Below, in pieces: positions 47,596 to 60,519 of a stretch of DNA of 64,000 bases. Every line of letters starts with the position of its first letter. The first letter of the stretch is position 1. The notes under the pieces are model-generated. The model ran no database searches. It was not told the DNA's origin and saw only the letters and a list, made by a program, of their open reading frames with translations. Made by a program: the position numbers and the translations under genes. Source of the DNA: Proales similis (lineage: Eukaryota; Rotifera; Eurotatoria; Ploima; Proalidae); the NCBI GenBank assembly GCA_019059635.1, contig JAGVRJ010000010.1, positions 1,056,501-1,120,500 of the forward strand, given 5' to 3'.

Positions 47596-48365
47596 CTAAA
47601 CATGGATAGTCATCTTGCTCTGAATGTTTGACTTGAGCGACTCGTCAATCGCCATCCTGAATTCTTCCTTCAAATTGGTGCTCGGCTTTAAGCAACCTGT
47701 GGAGAGCGACAGAGGAGCAACTTACGAATGATATCTTGCCGTCGCGGTCCTTGTCCGCGTTGGTGATTGTTTTGTCGACAATCTGCTGCAATTGCACGTC
47801 TTTCAGATTGTTTCCGACCATCATTTTGAGAACGTGGAAAAGCTCGCCGTTTGATATGTAGCCGTCGCGGTCCACGTCGTAGATTTTGAACGCAACTGCG
47901 ACACATACAACTCAACTGACCGAGTCGGATTCGAATGGCACTGAAATCGGCTTACATTTGAGTTTGGCCTCTTTGTCTCCTTTGACGCTGAACTTGGAAA
48001 GGCCTTCGATGAATTCTGCAATTGAGTCAAATTGAAAATGTTTAGATTTAATTTGACTGCTCGAGCTCGGATTGCGTCAGAACGAACCTCTAAAGTCAAC
48101 CTCGCCGTTGGCATCTGCGTCGAATATGTCGATTACTCGCTTAACCAGCGGATTCTGCTGCAGTTCAGGAATGCTCATGAACTCCTGGATGCTCAGCGAA
48201 CCGGAGCCGTCCAGGTCGAGCTTTTTGAAGCGCTTTCCCAGCCGCTTAATCTCATCTGGCTCGACTAGAGCCCGAAGACCATTACACAGAGACAGACAGA
48301 CGCAACTGAAGAGCAGGCTTACAATTGGAGCAGAATTCTACCGGCATTGAAGTCTCATTTCCCAT
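47596..48365 (-). CDS. CanB: Calcineurin regulatory subunit B
   Basis: Five exons in phase (48365-48323, 48264-48088, 48015-47956, 47895-47726, 47667-47596) encode 173 residues. It is the calcium-binding regulatory subunit of the phosphatase calcineurin. The N-terminal MGNETS is a myristoylation site. Four EF-hands follow: [39 protein letters not shown] and [13 protein letters not shown], each with acidic residues at the coordinating positions. The inter-EF segment [22 protein letters not shown] is almost invariant in animals. Length equals the vertebrate protein (170). The C terminus ([14 protein letters not shown]) differs from the usual ending in KKMVVDV. Confidence 0.96.
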
Positions 48366-48998
48366 CGCGTTCTGCTGGTTTGTCGCTGTTTGCTTTCAAG
48401 TGTCTATTGGGCGAGCAGAACACAATCAAGAACGGTTATCGCACAAATTTGAAATGAAGAAAAAGAAGAAGAAAGAGAGAGCGCTGGCGGCGGTGCTTAA
48501 GCTGCTCGCAATCATGGAAGAAAAAACTGTTTACTCAAGCGAGCGAAATTAAGCGAAAGAAAACGGATTAAGGGCAGGCTGGCATTTAGAACGAGCCGAG
48601 CACCAGCAAGCGCGAGCGGCCAGAGAGCTCGCCTCCGAGCTGGCAAGAAGAGAATGGCAGGGCAAAGATGCCGTGAACGAGAACGCGTGCGTACGAAAAT
48701 AATTTCTGGCTCGGAATAATCGCCAGGGCTTTGCAATCTCAATTTATTTGCAATAGATGCTATCATTGGTTAATCCGTTTTACGCTGCTTTTATCATAAT
48801 GCTTTAAAGAAGCAAGTAGAAATTATGGCAGCAGCGGCAGTGCTCGCGCTCTCGCATCCATCACCTTCTCAGGCGTGTTAAAGTGCTCTTCAGAGTCAAA
48901 TTTTAATTGACAAGGAAGCGACCGGAAGAGCTCGTGAATGAAGAGCTTTTATGCACAAGAGAAACGGCTTATGATGAAGAAGAGTCGAGTATCGCCAC

Positions 48999-49035
<37 letters not shown>

Positions 49036-49831
49036 GATATTTAATGAACGCATTTCGATGCTGGCCAGATTATGACGGCGCCGGGTAATCGACTAAGCCA
49101 TGAAAGCACACCCTTCTCGGCTGCTTCTGCTGCTCGTTTAAGAGCAGATCGTCGTTTCGGTTATCAAATCAATCCTCCCGCTGCCGCCGCCGTCTGCATA
49201 AAGCATCTCTTTATCTGAACGCTCCCTGATTATCGACGCCTCGTTCACTGGTGTCAAGCATATGCTCCAATTTTGCACTATTCTGCCGTGTCGTGATAGA
49301 GCGAGAGAGAGAGACAGAGAGAGCGAGATGCTGATAAAGAGACGCTTCTTGACTGACTCTATCTCACTTGACTGAGTTGATTGCTCTCGTCCATCCATCG
49401 TAAATTAATCATCATCGTCATTCTGTCTTATTTCTTTTTGTTTAAACTCAACCTCTCTCTTTTTCTAAAACGCCCAGTCCTGCTCTCTATCAGCGTTACA
49501 AGAAAGACAAGAAAATGAAAATGCAAGAAAGAGGGAGAAAGAGAGGAAAAGGGATGGAGGGTGACAAGGAGCTTATTTCCAGTCTCTCGAAGCGAAATAC
49601 TGAACGATGACAACGAGAGCTGAGTCCGCTACGCAATTCCTTGTTCCGTCTGTGCGGCAATCAGCCTGCATTTCCCTCTTCTCATCTGATTCCAATAAGC
49701 TTCTGAGATTTTTTATTATTGTTTGCCAATAAATAGTTTCTGGTCGGCGCCAACTGGAAACGGAAGGCAAAGAGAGAGGGAAAAAAACTTTTATGAACAA
49801 GTGGAAGATTCGTTGTGAGGGCTTTTCTCTG
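48366..49831. other. Intergenic between calcineurin B and KIF21
   Basis: The longest gene-free stretch in the window (1.47 kb). It holds the calcineurin B upstream region and KIF21 3' UTR. A (CT)n tract lies at 48999-49035 and GA-rich runs near 49288-49325 and 49525-49560. Open frames are short and low in complexity. Confidence 0.5.
48999..49035. repeat. (CT)n simple repeat
   Basis: 37-bp CT tract with a single CTTT interruption, about 640 bp upstream of calcineurin B; reads (GA)n on that gene's strand. Confidence 0.9.
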
Positions 49832-52800
49832 TTAAATAGCTCGGCGCCAGATTCGAATTGTGTTGTCGCTATAAAAAAGACGAGAGGCGGATTATCAAAA
49901 ACGACGCAACGCGGGCGATCAAAGTTGACTTACTCTGACGCGGTGAATACAAAGTTCTTGCTGGCTTTAATTGAATTTATCGGAAAAAGATGTGCTTTGA
50001 AGTCGCTTGTTCGCTGCATATTGTTCGAGTCCCAGAACTTGAGATAGCCACGGCGGCAGCCGCTGACCAGGGTGGGAGCGTCGCCGTTCACACTAGCAAT
50101 CATGTCCAGCGAGCAGATCCAGTCTTTATGAGCGTTGTTCACTGCCTGTTCACATGAAATTGGTTAAATTGCGTTTAGAACGCGAGTCTGTTTGCAAATG
50201 CGCTAACCTGCTCGCATCTGAACTGCTCGAGGTCCCATTTTTTTATGTTCATGTCACGCGAACCACTGAACAGCTTCTGGCCGTGAACGAGCAAGCACTG
50301 AACACCGTCGTAGTGGGGCGGCTCCAGACCGAAGCGATTCTTGCATTCGAATCTCGCCTCGAACTCGTTCGCTTTGTCCATCTCGTACAGTCTGATGAAA
50401 TGGTCCTTGCATCCGGCGATCACCAAGTTGTTGTGTGCAGCCAGGGCGGTGATGGTTGCATTTGAAACGGCACTCATTGCGCCCATTACCGAATACCTAA
50501 GTTTGTTAAAGTCAGCTGAGACTCGAAGCCGTTTTTAAAATCGCTTGCTTACTTTCTGAGGTCCCAGAGTTTGACCGAGTTGCCGCTGGCGACCAGCAGC
50601 TGTTCGCTGGTCAAATAAGTGCAGAAATCGTTTATTGCTCTCTCGCCGTTTGGAACTTGATGAAAAGTGGCTGCGCTTCGTGTGGACTCGAATTCGACCG
50701 CCAGTCCGGACGAATTCAGTGACTTGATGCACTGAGTTGAAGACTGACGAAGATCCCAGAGCTGAACACAGTGACCGGACAGAGTGAGCCCGAGCTGGCG
50801 CTCGGGCAAAAGTTTCACTTTGCTCACGTTCGTTGGATGCAGGCCAAACGAGCTAACTTCCTGGCCGCTCATTAGGTCCCAGAGTTTGGCGCTCCGATCT
50901 TTACTGCCCGACAGCAGCTTGAAGTCGAACGAGTCCACCGACAAGACCGCTTTGGAATGTCCTTTAGCCACATGCGTAAGCACTAACGGATGCGTCCTTG
51001 TGCCCGCTTTCCGACCCGAAAATGGCTTTATCGATCCTCTGCGCAATTTCATCATTTTGGCTGTATTCTTCCATTCGTCTCTTGAATGCTTTACCTTTCG
51101 TTTTTGTCCACACTCCTGCTCTCTGCACTGAGTCTTGAGAAGACATTGTCCGATCGTGAGCCTCTTTCGGTCGAACACAGAGCTGCTTCGGATCCGTTAG
51201 TCCTTTGGGCAAACAGTTGATGAAGGACGAGTTGGCCGAACATGAGGCGCATGTGAATACCTTCGCAAAGGAGTAGTCGATCGGCTGCGAGTCTGAGACG
51301 AGTCCATCGTTGGCTCGATGGCAGATTTTGTCATTGACGCAAACGAGGTCAAGCGCTCGTGAGATGTGCGAGATGTGTGCACTCGCATTTGAATACTCGT
51401 CTCGTTTCGACAAGAGTCCATAACCACATCCGGGATTTTTGTGTACGATTTGGAGCAGATTTGGCTCTTCAGACTGGCAGAAGGCGAATGCTCATCCGAC
51501 TTAGGCGCCCGCTTGCTCAACTCTACTTGAGTCTGATCGCACTTGTTCAGCTGCTGGTTGATTGCAGAGACCATCCGATCAGCGTGCTGGTTAAAGCTCA
51601 TGCTATTGACCAGTCGGGTGATCTCGTCGTCTTCTTCCGACTCACCTGCCATCGGCTCTTCGTCTTAATCAACTTGATTATCAATCAGGCCAAGAGCTCC
51701 GGATACGCATCTTACCATCAAGCTGCGGCGCCAGGATTATCTCGTCAATTTCAAACTCGTCGCCCTCGCCGCCCATGTTGGCAGCCTTGTTCACTTGGCT
51801 TTCGGTGAGAGTGCTGGTGTCGGCCGAGGCGAATATGCTCGACTCCATCAAGCTGTTGGACGAGAGCACTTGCTGCAGCAGTTTCTGATGCGTCAGGAAG
51901 TCACTCTCGTACTCGGCCAGCTCTCGTTCGAGCTCGGCGTTTATGTACTGCTTTTGGGCGGCCAGTACGCCTTTGTTCAACGCGAGCCAGAGGAGGCGCT
52001 GGGCGATTTGCTTTGTTTCTTCCTGAGAGACAATCGACTCTAGAATCGCCTCCAAGCTTCTGTACGCTTCGCCGTTCTTTTCAAACTGCTGGTCAGCCTC
52101 TCTTGTCTCTGCGACTGAAAGCCTCATTCCTTACCTGAGATTCGTCCAACTGCATGATGCTCGCTTGGCACTCGCTAATCTGCTGCTGTAAATAGTCGAT
52201 GCTCGCTCGAAGCGCACTCGATTGCTCGTGCCGGCTTTTCGACTGGCCATCTTCAAAATGTTGCTGCGACACTTGGCCGTTGAAGCTCTGATTAAGGCGG
52301 TTCAGCTTGCGGCTGATTTTCTCGCGTTGCTCGATGAAACGCTGCATCTCCTTTTCAAGCTGTCCGATCGACTGCTTTTTCATGATTATCTCGTGAATCT
52401 GTGTTTGAGTTCGCTCTTAGCCGACATTGATACCGACAAGAAGGGAAAAGAGACCACTCACCAGTGAGTCGATTTGTTGCCACTTTTGCGCAATGGCACT
52501 CGAGCCTTTGGCTTTGTCGAGTACGCCGCTCTGGCCTTTCGAGCCCGGCCGAGTGTTAACTTGACGCCTGAGCACCTGAATTTGCTCTTGCTTTCGTTTG
52601 AGTACAATTTCTCTGCAGCGCTTCTCGGCCTCCAGCGACTTGATTTGATTGTCTTTCTTCAGCTGCTCTCTGCGCAGGCTGGTGATCTCTTTGACTTTGA
52701 GCTGTTCGCGCTGCTTGCTGCGTTGGCTCTCCGCTTTCATTTGATTCATTAACTTCACTTTGAGTTTCTTCAGCTCGCCAAGCTCTTGACTCAGCTGCTT

Positions 52801-55338
52801 TATTTGCTTCTCGTTGGCTTGCATGCGTTTGTGCATGTCGGTGTTTTTCCTGCGCAAATTCTGCGACTCGACCAGCTCGGTCTGTAGAGCTTTCAGCTTT
52901 CGCTCATACTCCACACGGAGTCGCTTCTCGTCTACGCTGCACGTTTCGCTCGAAGCTAGGACGCAAATTTTAGCTCTTTCTCTCAAATGAATCAAATGAG
53001 ATGGGCGCTTACTTAAAAGTCGATCTCGTTCGGATTGTATTTGCATTAGACGCTCGCGCAGCGTGAGAAGCTTCACTTCGTACTCGCCCCTCATTTCCCT
53101 AAAGGTTCGGTTGTTGGCCTCTAGCTCGCCGATCAATCGCTGCTTGATGTCAATCTCTCGAGTGAGCTCCTCTAGACTCTGGCTGATGCCTTGTCTGCGT
53201 TCGATGGCTTCTGTTTTTGCTCGCCGCAAATCCTTCAGGTTGTCCAAGTCACCGGCCAGCTTTTGCTTGGCTTCCACGATCAGCTCTTCGTGCACAATGG
53301 CTCTTTCTTCGCCGTTGCCGATGACGCCCAATTCATCGGCCACTTTCAATTCGTCTTCTTGCTCGACTACAACAAAACAACACAAATGCATCAGCAACAA
53401 CAACAATAAAAAAAAAAAGAAGAAGAAGAATGTAAATAACTAAGGCGGTTAAGGCGCGTCGTCAAAAGTCGACTCGTTCACTTTCTAATGAACAAACAAA
53501 CGCACGCACACGCCCGGCCACTCACCTAATCGAAGTCTTGTTGGGCACGAATCTCGGTTGCTGGACCGGCTAAGAAGCTTGTTCATGAACTGGGCCTCGA
53601 CCAGTCGCGATCTTTATAATTGCTTTTAGGTCAACTCGCTATGGACGCTCTGTCCGGGCCATATCTACCTGAGCTCTTCGTTTTCTTTTATAAACGACTC
53701 GAGTCGATCTTGCTGTTGCTGACTTTGGTTGCCGCCACCGCCGCCAAGCTCGAGTTGAACATTGCGCGCTCGCAAGTGCTCCATGGTCTCGTTCAGCGCC
53801 TTGATTCTCAGCCGCAGATGCTGGTTATCCTCGATCAGCATGCGATTCTCTTCGCGCAAGTCGCTCGCCGCTGGCTCGGTGTTGCAGATGGACGACGAAT
53901 GCATCAGCTCAATGCTATTCGATATGAGCACGGTTGAATTGGTGGAGGCCGAGCGCGCCTCCTTAAGCTCTTGTTTGAGGCGTTCGATTTCAAACTTGAG
54001 CTCGGCGATTTGCTGATTTGTTTGGCTTCTGTTTAGGCTCACTTTGTTCTTGATATTTCTGGCTCTGTTTGCATATCTGAGCGTATTCAGAGTTTCCATG
54101 AAGTCGCGGTCGGAGGGCGACACACAAGCGATCATAAGAGTGCGACTGTTTCCGCCCAACGAGTCCTGCAGCAGGCGAGTGAGCTTCGAGTCGCGATAGG
54201 GCACGTGGCTGCCTCGCTTCTCCGGATCGCCTAGTGCGCTGATCACGTTGCCGAGCGCCAGTAGGCCTCGATTTATGCAAATGCCTTCCTTGGCCCGGCG
54301 GCCTGTCGCACCGGTTCGTTTGAGCCGCTCGGAGCCGGCCAAGTCGACAAAATGAAACTTGCCCGTGAAGCTTGTGTCACACTCGCTCTCGGCGCAATGT
54401 CTCACTTGACTTATTTGCAATGTAAACACCGCGTGCGATCGGCTCGATTGAATGTTCATTTTCGTCTCGCCCGTCGAGCGCAGTTTGGCGCCGTTCTTGA
54501 GCAAACTGAGCGTTTGCTCGAGCGAATTCACAACCCGAGCCGTGCATCCGTACAAATGAATGAAGCCGTGCTGATCCTCGTGAATTTCGATTCTCTTGGG
54601 CCAACGCAGGCCGCTCTCTGTCATGGCGCTGGTGGTGCTCGTCTCCATTTGATGCGAGTCGAAGCCGACCTGGCAGTCACCGAGCAGGTCGATCACCTCT
54701 TCGTTGTAGAGCTCGATGAATTGGACTTGGATTTGGAATGATACTTGCTCTTGCTGCTTGATGTGTTGCATTTGCTCGAACAAATAGGCCAACGAGCGAG
54801 GAATGATGCCCTCCTCTTGCGGAAGAAAGCCGGCGTCAAACGAGGTGCCCATTGTGTACGTCTTGCCCGAGCCGGTCTGGCCGTAGGCGAACACTGTCGC
54901 ATTGTAGCCGTCCAAGCAGCCGTCCATTAGATGCTTGACGCTCTGCTCGAATATTTCGATCTGCTCCGAGTTCATGTCAAACACAAAGTCGAACGCGAAT
55001 GACTTGTCGTCGCTGTTGCCCAGCATGATCTGCGGCGGCTGAAAGGCGAGCACTTTGGTGCACACCTTGCACAACTCAATTTGATCGCGAGCCGACTGAG
55101 GCCTTATTCTATAGGAAACGTGTCAGGTGTTTAAACGCGAGTCGAATCTGATCCCGATAGGGTCAGATTGTCGGAAACCGGACACTTACCTGACAGCCAC
55201 GCGAACACTCGTCTCGTGCGGCTGGTGCTGGTCTCGGCCCTTGGGCTCTGTTGGCAAAACGGGCCGAAACATACCGAACGTCTCGGGTTCAGCGATTCGG
55301 AACTGATCGCTCGACGTTGTAGTCGACGTGGACGTCAT
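49832..55338 (-). CDS. KIF21A: Kinesin-4 family motor KIF21
   Basis: About 14 exons; the first two are fixed (55338-55190, 55108-53669). An N-terminal Ser/Thr lead precedes the motor: SVRVAVRIRPQSA, P-loop YGQTGSGKTYTMGT, switch I SSRSHAVFTL, switch II FVDLAGSERLKRTGATG, HVPYRDSKLTRLLQDSLGGNS and the neck ETLNTLRYANRARNIKNKVSLN. Long coiled coils follow (QRLIGELEANNRTF, ELGELKKLKVKLMNQMK), then the regulatory region LALNKGVLAAQKQ, and a C-terminal seven-bladed WD40 domain starting GHSKAVLSVDS and ending FTASDDNTIRIWRRAI. KIF21 dampens microtubule plus-end growth. The linker before the WD40 domain is shorter than in human KIF21A. Several middle exon joins are approximate. Confidence 0.93.
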
Positions 55339-56382
55339 TGCATTGTGCCTCTTCTCCTCCTTGTCGTCGAATGCACATGGACCTCTTTCATTAATCTCGA
55401 TTTGCTCGTCCCCTTTTAAATGTCAGACATTTCATCTAGACGGGCGCACAACTCGGTTTAGCCCACCCAACAAGGCGTTCTACTCTGGCGTGCAGTATAG
55501 TCAACGCTCCACAAATTATTCAAAACGAAATCACATAACATTTAATTAATTGCGAAATATTTGCGCTTGTCGCATAAAGCGGCGCTCGCTCGGCGTCTAA
55601 CACGAGGCCACTGGCTTGGTGCAAATTCCAGGCGAAATAAAGGAAGCCCTATCGCTCTATTTACTAGTCAGCGCGCCAACTCACCCCGAACTACACCAAA
55701 CAAGAAGAGAGCGAAAGAGGAGACAAGCCGACGACGAACACAATCGACTCATGGTGTTGTGGATATGCACTCGTCGCCGTAGACGCTTACGTCGTTCCGA
55801 TCGCTCGCTTTCAGATCGATTGCCTTAATTATGATGATAGTGAGGATGCGGCGGCGTGCGCGCGTCCTCTCTTCTATGACAGCTCAATTGAAATCGAGCG
55901 AATTACAAGTTGCCGGCCGTCATCGCCGCCGAAGAGGCAGCCCAGCAAGATGGTGCACTTGCGTCTCGCGAGATGCACAGGGCAGCAAATTAGAACAAGA
56001 GAGCAGTCCGAGTGAATAAGAACAAAATAAAAGAATGACAGAGCGAGCGAGAGAGAGAGCTAGGAGGCAAATAAGAAAAACAATTGCGACACGCAGCTGC
56101 GACTGCTGCTCAGTTCGTAAACGAGCAAAGACTTATTCGTTCGTTTGACACAGTTTTATTATTTATTGTTTGAAAGCGCACTCTTACTGCCCGCTTGGGC
56201 ATACGCCGAGCCGAAGAGGTGGTCACCAACTGCCCCTCACACACACACGCTCGCACCCACTCACAAACGATTGCAGTCTAGTGCCAAGCTCGTGCGGACC
56301 ATTTAAGACCGCCGCCGCCGAGCGTGTGTGCATTTTACGCGGCTAATTAACCGATCGGAGCGTGCGAGCGAGCGGCCGCTGG
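55339..56382. other. Intergenic between KIF21 5' end and BFAR 3' end
   Basis: 1.04 kb KIF21 upstream region with CpG-containing, GC-richer patches around 55730-55970 and 56230-56380, and short (GA)n and (AC)n runs (56040-56062, 56238-56248). It may contain a non-coding first exon. No coding gene seen. Confidence 0.5.
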
Positions 56383-58086
56383 TCAGAAGGCTGAATTGAA
56401 CAAAAACGAGTAAAGAGAGATTATTTGGTAAGTGTTGAGCGTGAAGTCAAGTAGAAGCATGTAGGCGAATATGAAGTCGAGCACAATGTTGGGAATGAAC
56501 GCCTCGGCCAGATAGAAGAAAATCAGAGTCAATATCCGCTTTTTCCACTGCGCTGCTTGCACGCTTGTCACTTGAATGCTCCTCTGCCAGGGCGTAAGTC
56601 TAAATTGATTTCAAGTATTAGACTGGTAATTATCAATTTTCGTGCATCGCAACTGCCTAAACGAGCGTGGTCCCATCCATCAGAAATGGAGAATGCAACT
56701 CGCACTGATGAAACTGATCACAATCGTCAAGTGGCAATCGCAGCCACAGAGACTCAGGGGCAAACTAGCTCGTTTTAAGCGGAGTGATGCTGCAACTCTG
56801 CTCGTCGAGCATTTTTTTGATAACGAAATGTTCATTTACCCGAGAAAAGCAGCGGCCACAAGCATGGCCAGGCCGAGCTCGTTCAGAGTCAAGGCATATG
56901 CGTTCAGGCTCATGCAAACGCAGGTCAGAAAGTTCGTTTGGCCGAACTTTTCCAGCGCTAGGTCCTTTCCTCTAACATACGGAATCAGCAGCTGAGCTAA
57001 AATACTCAACAGACGGCTCCGTTCTTGGCCCGCTTTTCGGCTGCTGATGTTTTGCATTGACTTGGTCAAATCTGACTGGAGGAACAATGCGTTTATTGAG
57101 TCATTCGGGGTGAAATACGAGGCAAGGGTAAGCAGGCGAGGCGACCATATGTAGAACACGGTGAGGAAGACCACTCGGAAGCGATTTGAGTTCTGCGTCG
57201 AGAATGTTTTAGTTTGGTTGATGAGTGCATTGAAAAGACGAATCGTTACTTTGATTGCCCAAATGTCGTTGAGTGTCGACTGAGTGAAATTGAGCATTTG
57301 AAAGGATTGGAGGAAAAGCTCTTTATGTTGGTCGCTCTCGAACCAGATCGGACAGTTCTCGACTGACGATTGAACACAAGTGACCAGCTCTTGGGCTTGA
57401 AGGTTGTTTCTTCCGATTGAAATTGATATTTGGTCTGTCCAAGGCCCAAGGTCAAACAGCCACTCCTGTACCTCTCTTGTGCTCCATTCTTCAAACACCT
57501 TGGAGTACTTGGCTCGGCGGTTTATTTCGTTCGAAGCCGTTGGTCTTTTGTACGTTAGTGCGATTCCGAATGCGACTCCGATCAAAATGCCGACCGCGTA
57601 GATGGTCCATTTGTTCCTAATCACTGCACGCGCAGACTGAAAGCGGCGATTTCTCGCCTCTCCTGAAACAAAGTCTCTCAAGGTGGAGGTTGGCAAACGA
57701 GCACACCGCCTTTCAAAGTCCTCTAAGGTCTGTTTGTTGCTGTCGCTGAGGCTAGATGAACATCGCGGCAGGTCCCAGTTTTCCAGCGTGGTCTTGATAG
57801 CAATGTTGACATTTGGCAACGTGGACCAGCAAGTTCGGCAGCTCGGACAAGTCCTCTGTCCGTTTGATTGACGCTCCCAGAGAGCCAGACAAAGGCGGCA
57901 AAATGTGTGTCCGCATTCAAGAGTCGTAGGCTCCTGGAAGAGCTCAAAGCAGCAGCCACAGGTGAACTGGGCCCATGCTGCGTCCGGCTCATAGACAAAC
58001 TGACTCGGACCGGCAGGATCGAAGTCTGTCTGACTTTGCTGGCTCTTGCGCGGCTTAATACTTTTGAAGAGCTTTACAAGGCCCAT
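56383..58086 (-). CDS. BFAR: BFAR-like RING-SAM membrane E3 ligase
   Basis: Two exons (58086-56840, 56599-56383) in phase encode 487 residues. The RING finger is near residue 43: C-G-C-C, CGHTFCRLCLALWE and CPSC, all eight ligands present. A first TM helix (TIYAVGILIGVAFGIALTY) precedes a SAM domain (VFEEWSTREVQEWLFDLGPW), then several C-terminal hydrophobic helices (VVFLTVFYIW, LGLAMLVAAAFLG, ILTLIFFYLAEAFIPNIVLDFIFAY). This order is that of bifunctional apoptosis regulator, an ER membrane ubiquitin ligase that binds BCL-2 proteins and ubiquitinates BI-1 and PNPLA3. The 240-bp intron is larger than most here but I see no exon inside. Start ATG has no upstream in-frame rival. Confidence 0.88.
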
Positions 58087-58397
58087 CGAGACGAGATTGA
58101 GGTAAACGTCTGCTCGCTCGGCATATGCTCGTTTTATGCTAATTTAAACAGCAACACAAATAGAGCCGTCAGACAGGCGACTGAGTAAAAAGTTGCATTC
58201 GTCATGGCAAAGAAAAAATATTCTAAAGCTGGCAACCGCCATTCAGCACTTGGCATACAGCACTTGGCTGCATTTTGGAGTTGGTTGTAAACAGCCGGCA
58301 GATAGCGGGATCAAGTGAGATCGAAATTTATTTGCATGTGAGTAGAAAAGAAAAATAAAATAAATTCGAAAATAATGAGCAACAACATCAATAATGA
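58087..58397. other. Intergenic between BFAR and KAT5
   Basis: BFAR upstream and KAT5 3' UTR; AATAAA-type sequences on the minus strand occur near 58326-58332 (TTTATT). No gene seen. Confidence 0.5.
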
Positions 58398-60212
<1,815 letters not shown>

Positions 60213-60519
60213 AATTAGTCCCTACTCTGCTGTCCCAGCTCTCATTCTGTATTGCAGAGCTAACCCAACAAGCGTGTAGCTCGGCACCTCTATCTTGACT
60301 GAAAGCGTTCGTTTAAATCATCGATTCAACCCAATTCGCTTGTTTTAGGAGATTTTATTTTTTAATTTGCAAAAAGAAACGTTTTTTAGTAAACTAATCA
60401 AAACGGATTCAAAAGCCGGTTACAGTTCTCCATTAATTTAATTTTAGTCAATTTCTCAAACAGTTGAGTCATGAATAGTCAAATCGAATTTCGTTTTAAG
60501 GATCTCACAGCACGGTGTG
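60213..60519. other. Intergenic between KAT5 5' end and the adhesion GPCR 3' end
   Basis: KAT5 upstream and GPCR 3' UTR. TTTATTTTTT around 60353 on the plus strand gives an AATAAA on the minus strand. No gene seen. Confidence 0.5.

Noticed and set aside
50023-50033. GTTCGAGTCCC, resembling a tRNA T-arm/B box
   Set aside because: It lies inside a conserved KIF21 WD40 exon and no cloverleaf can be formed around it.
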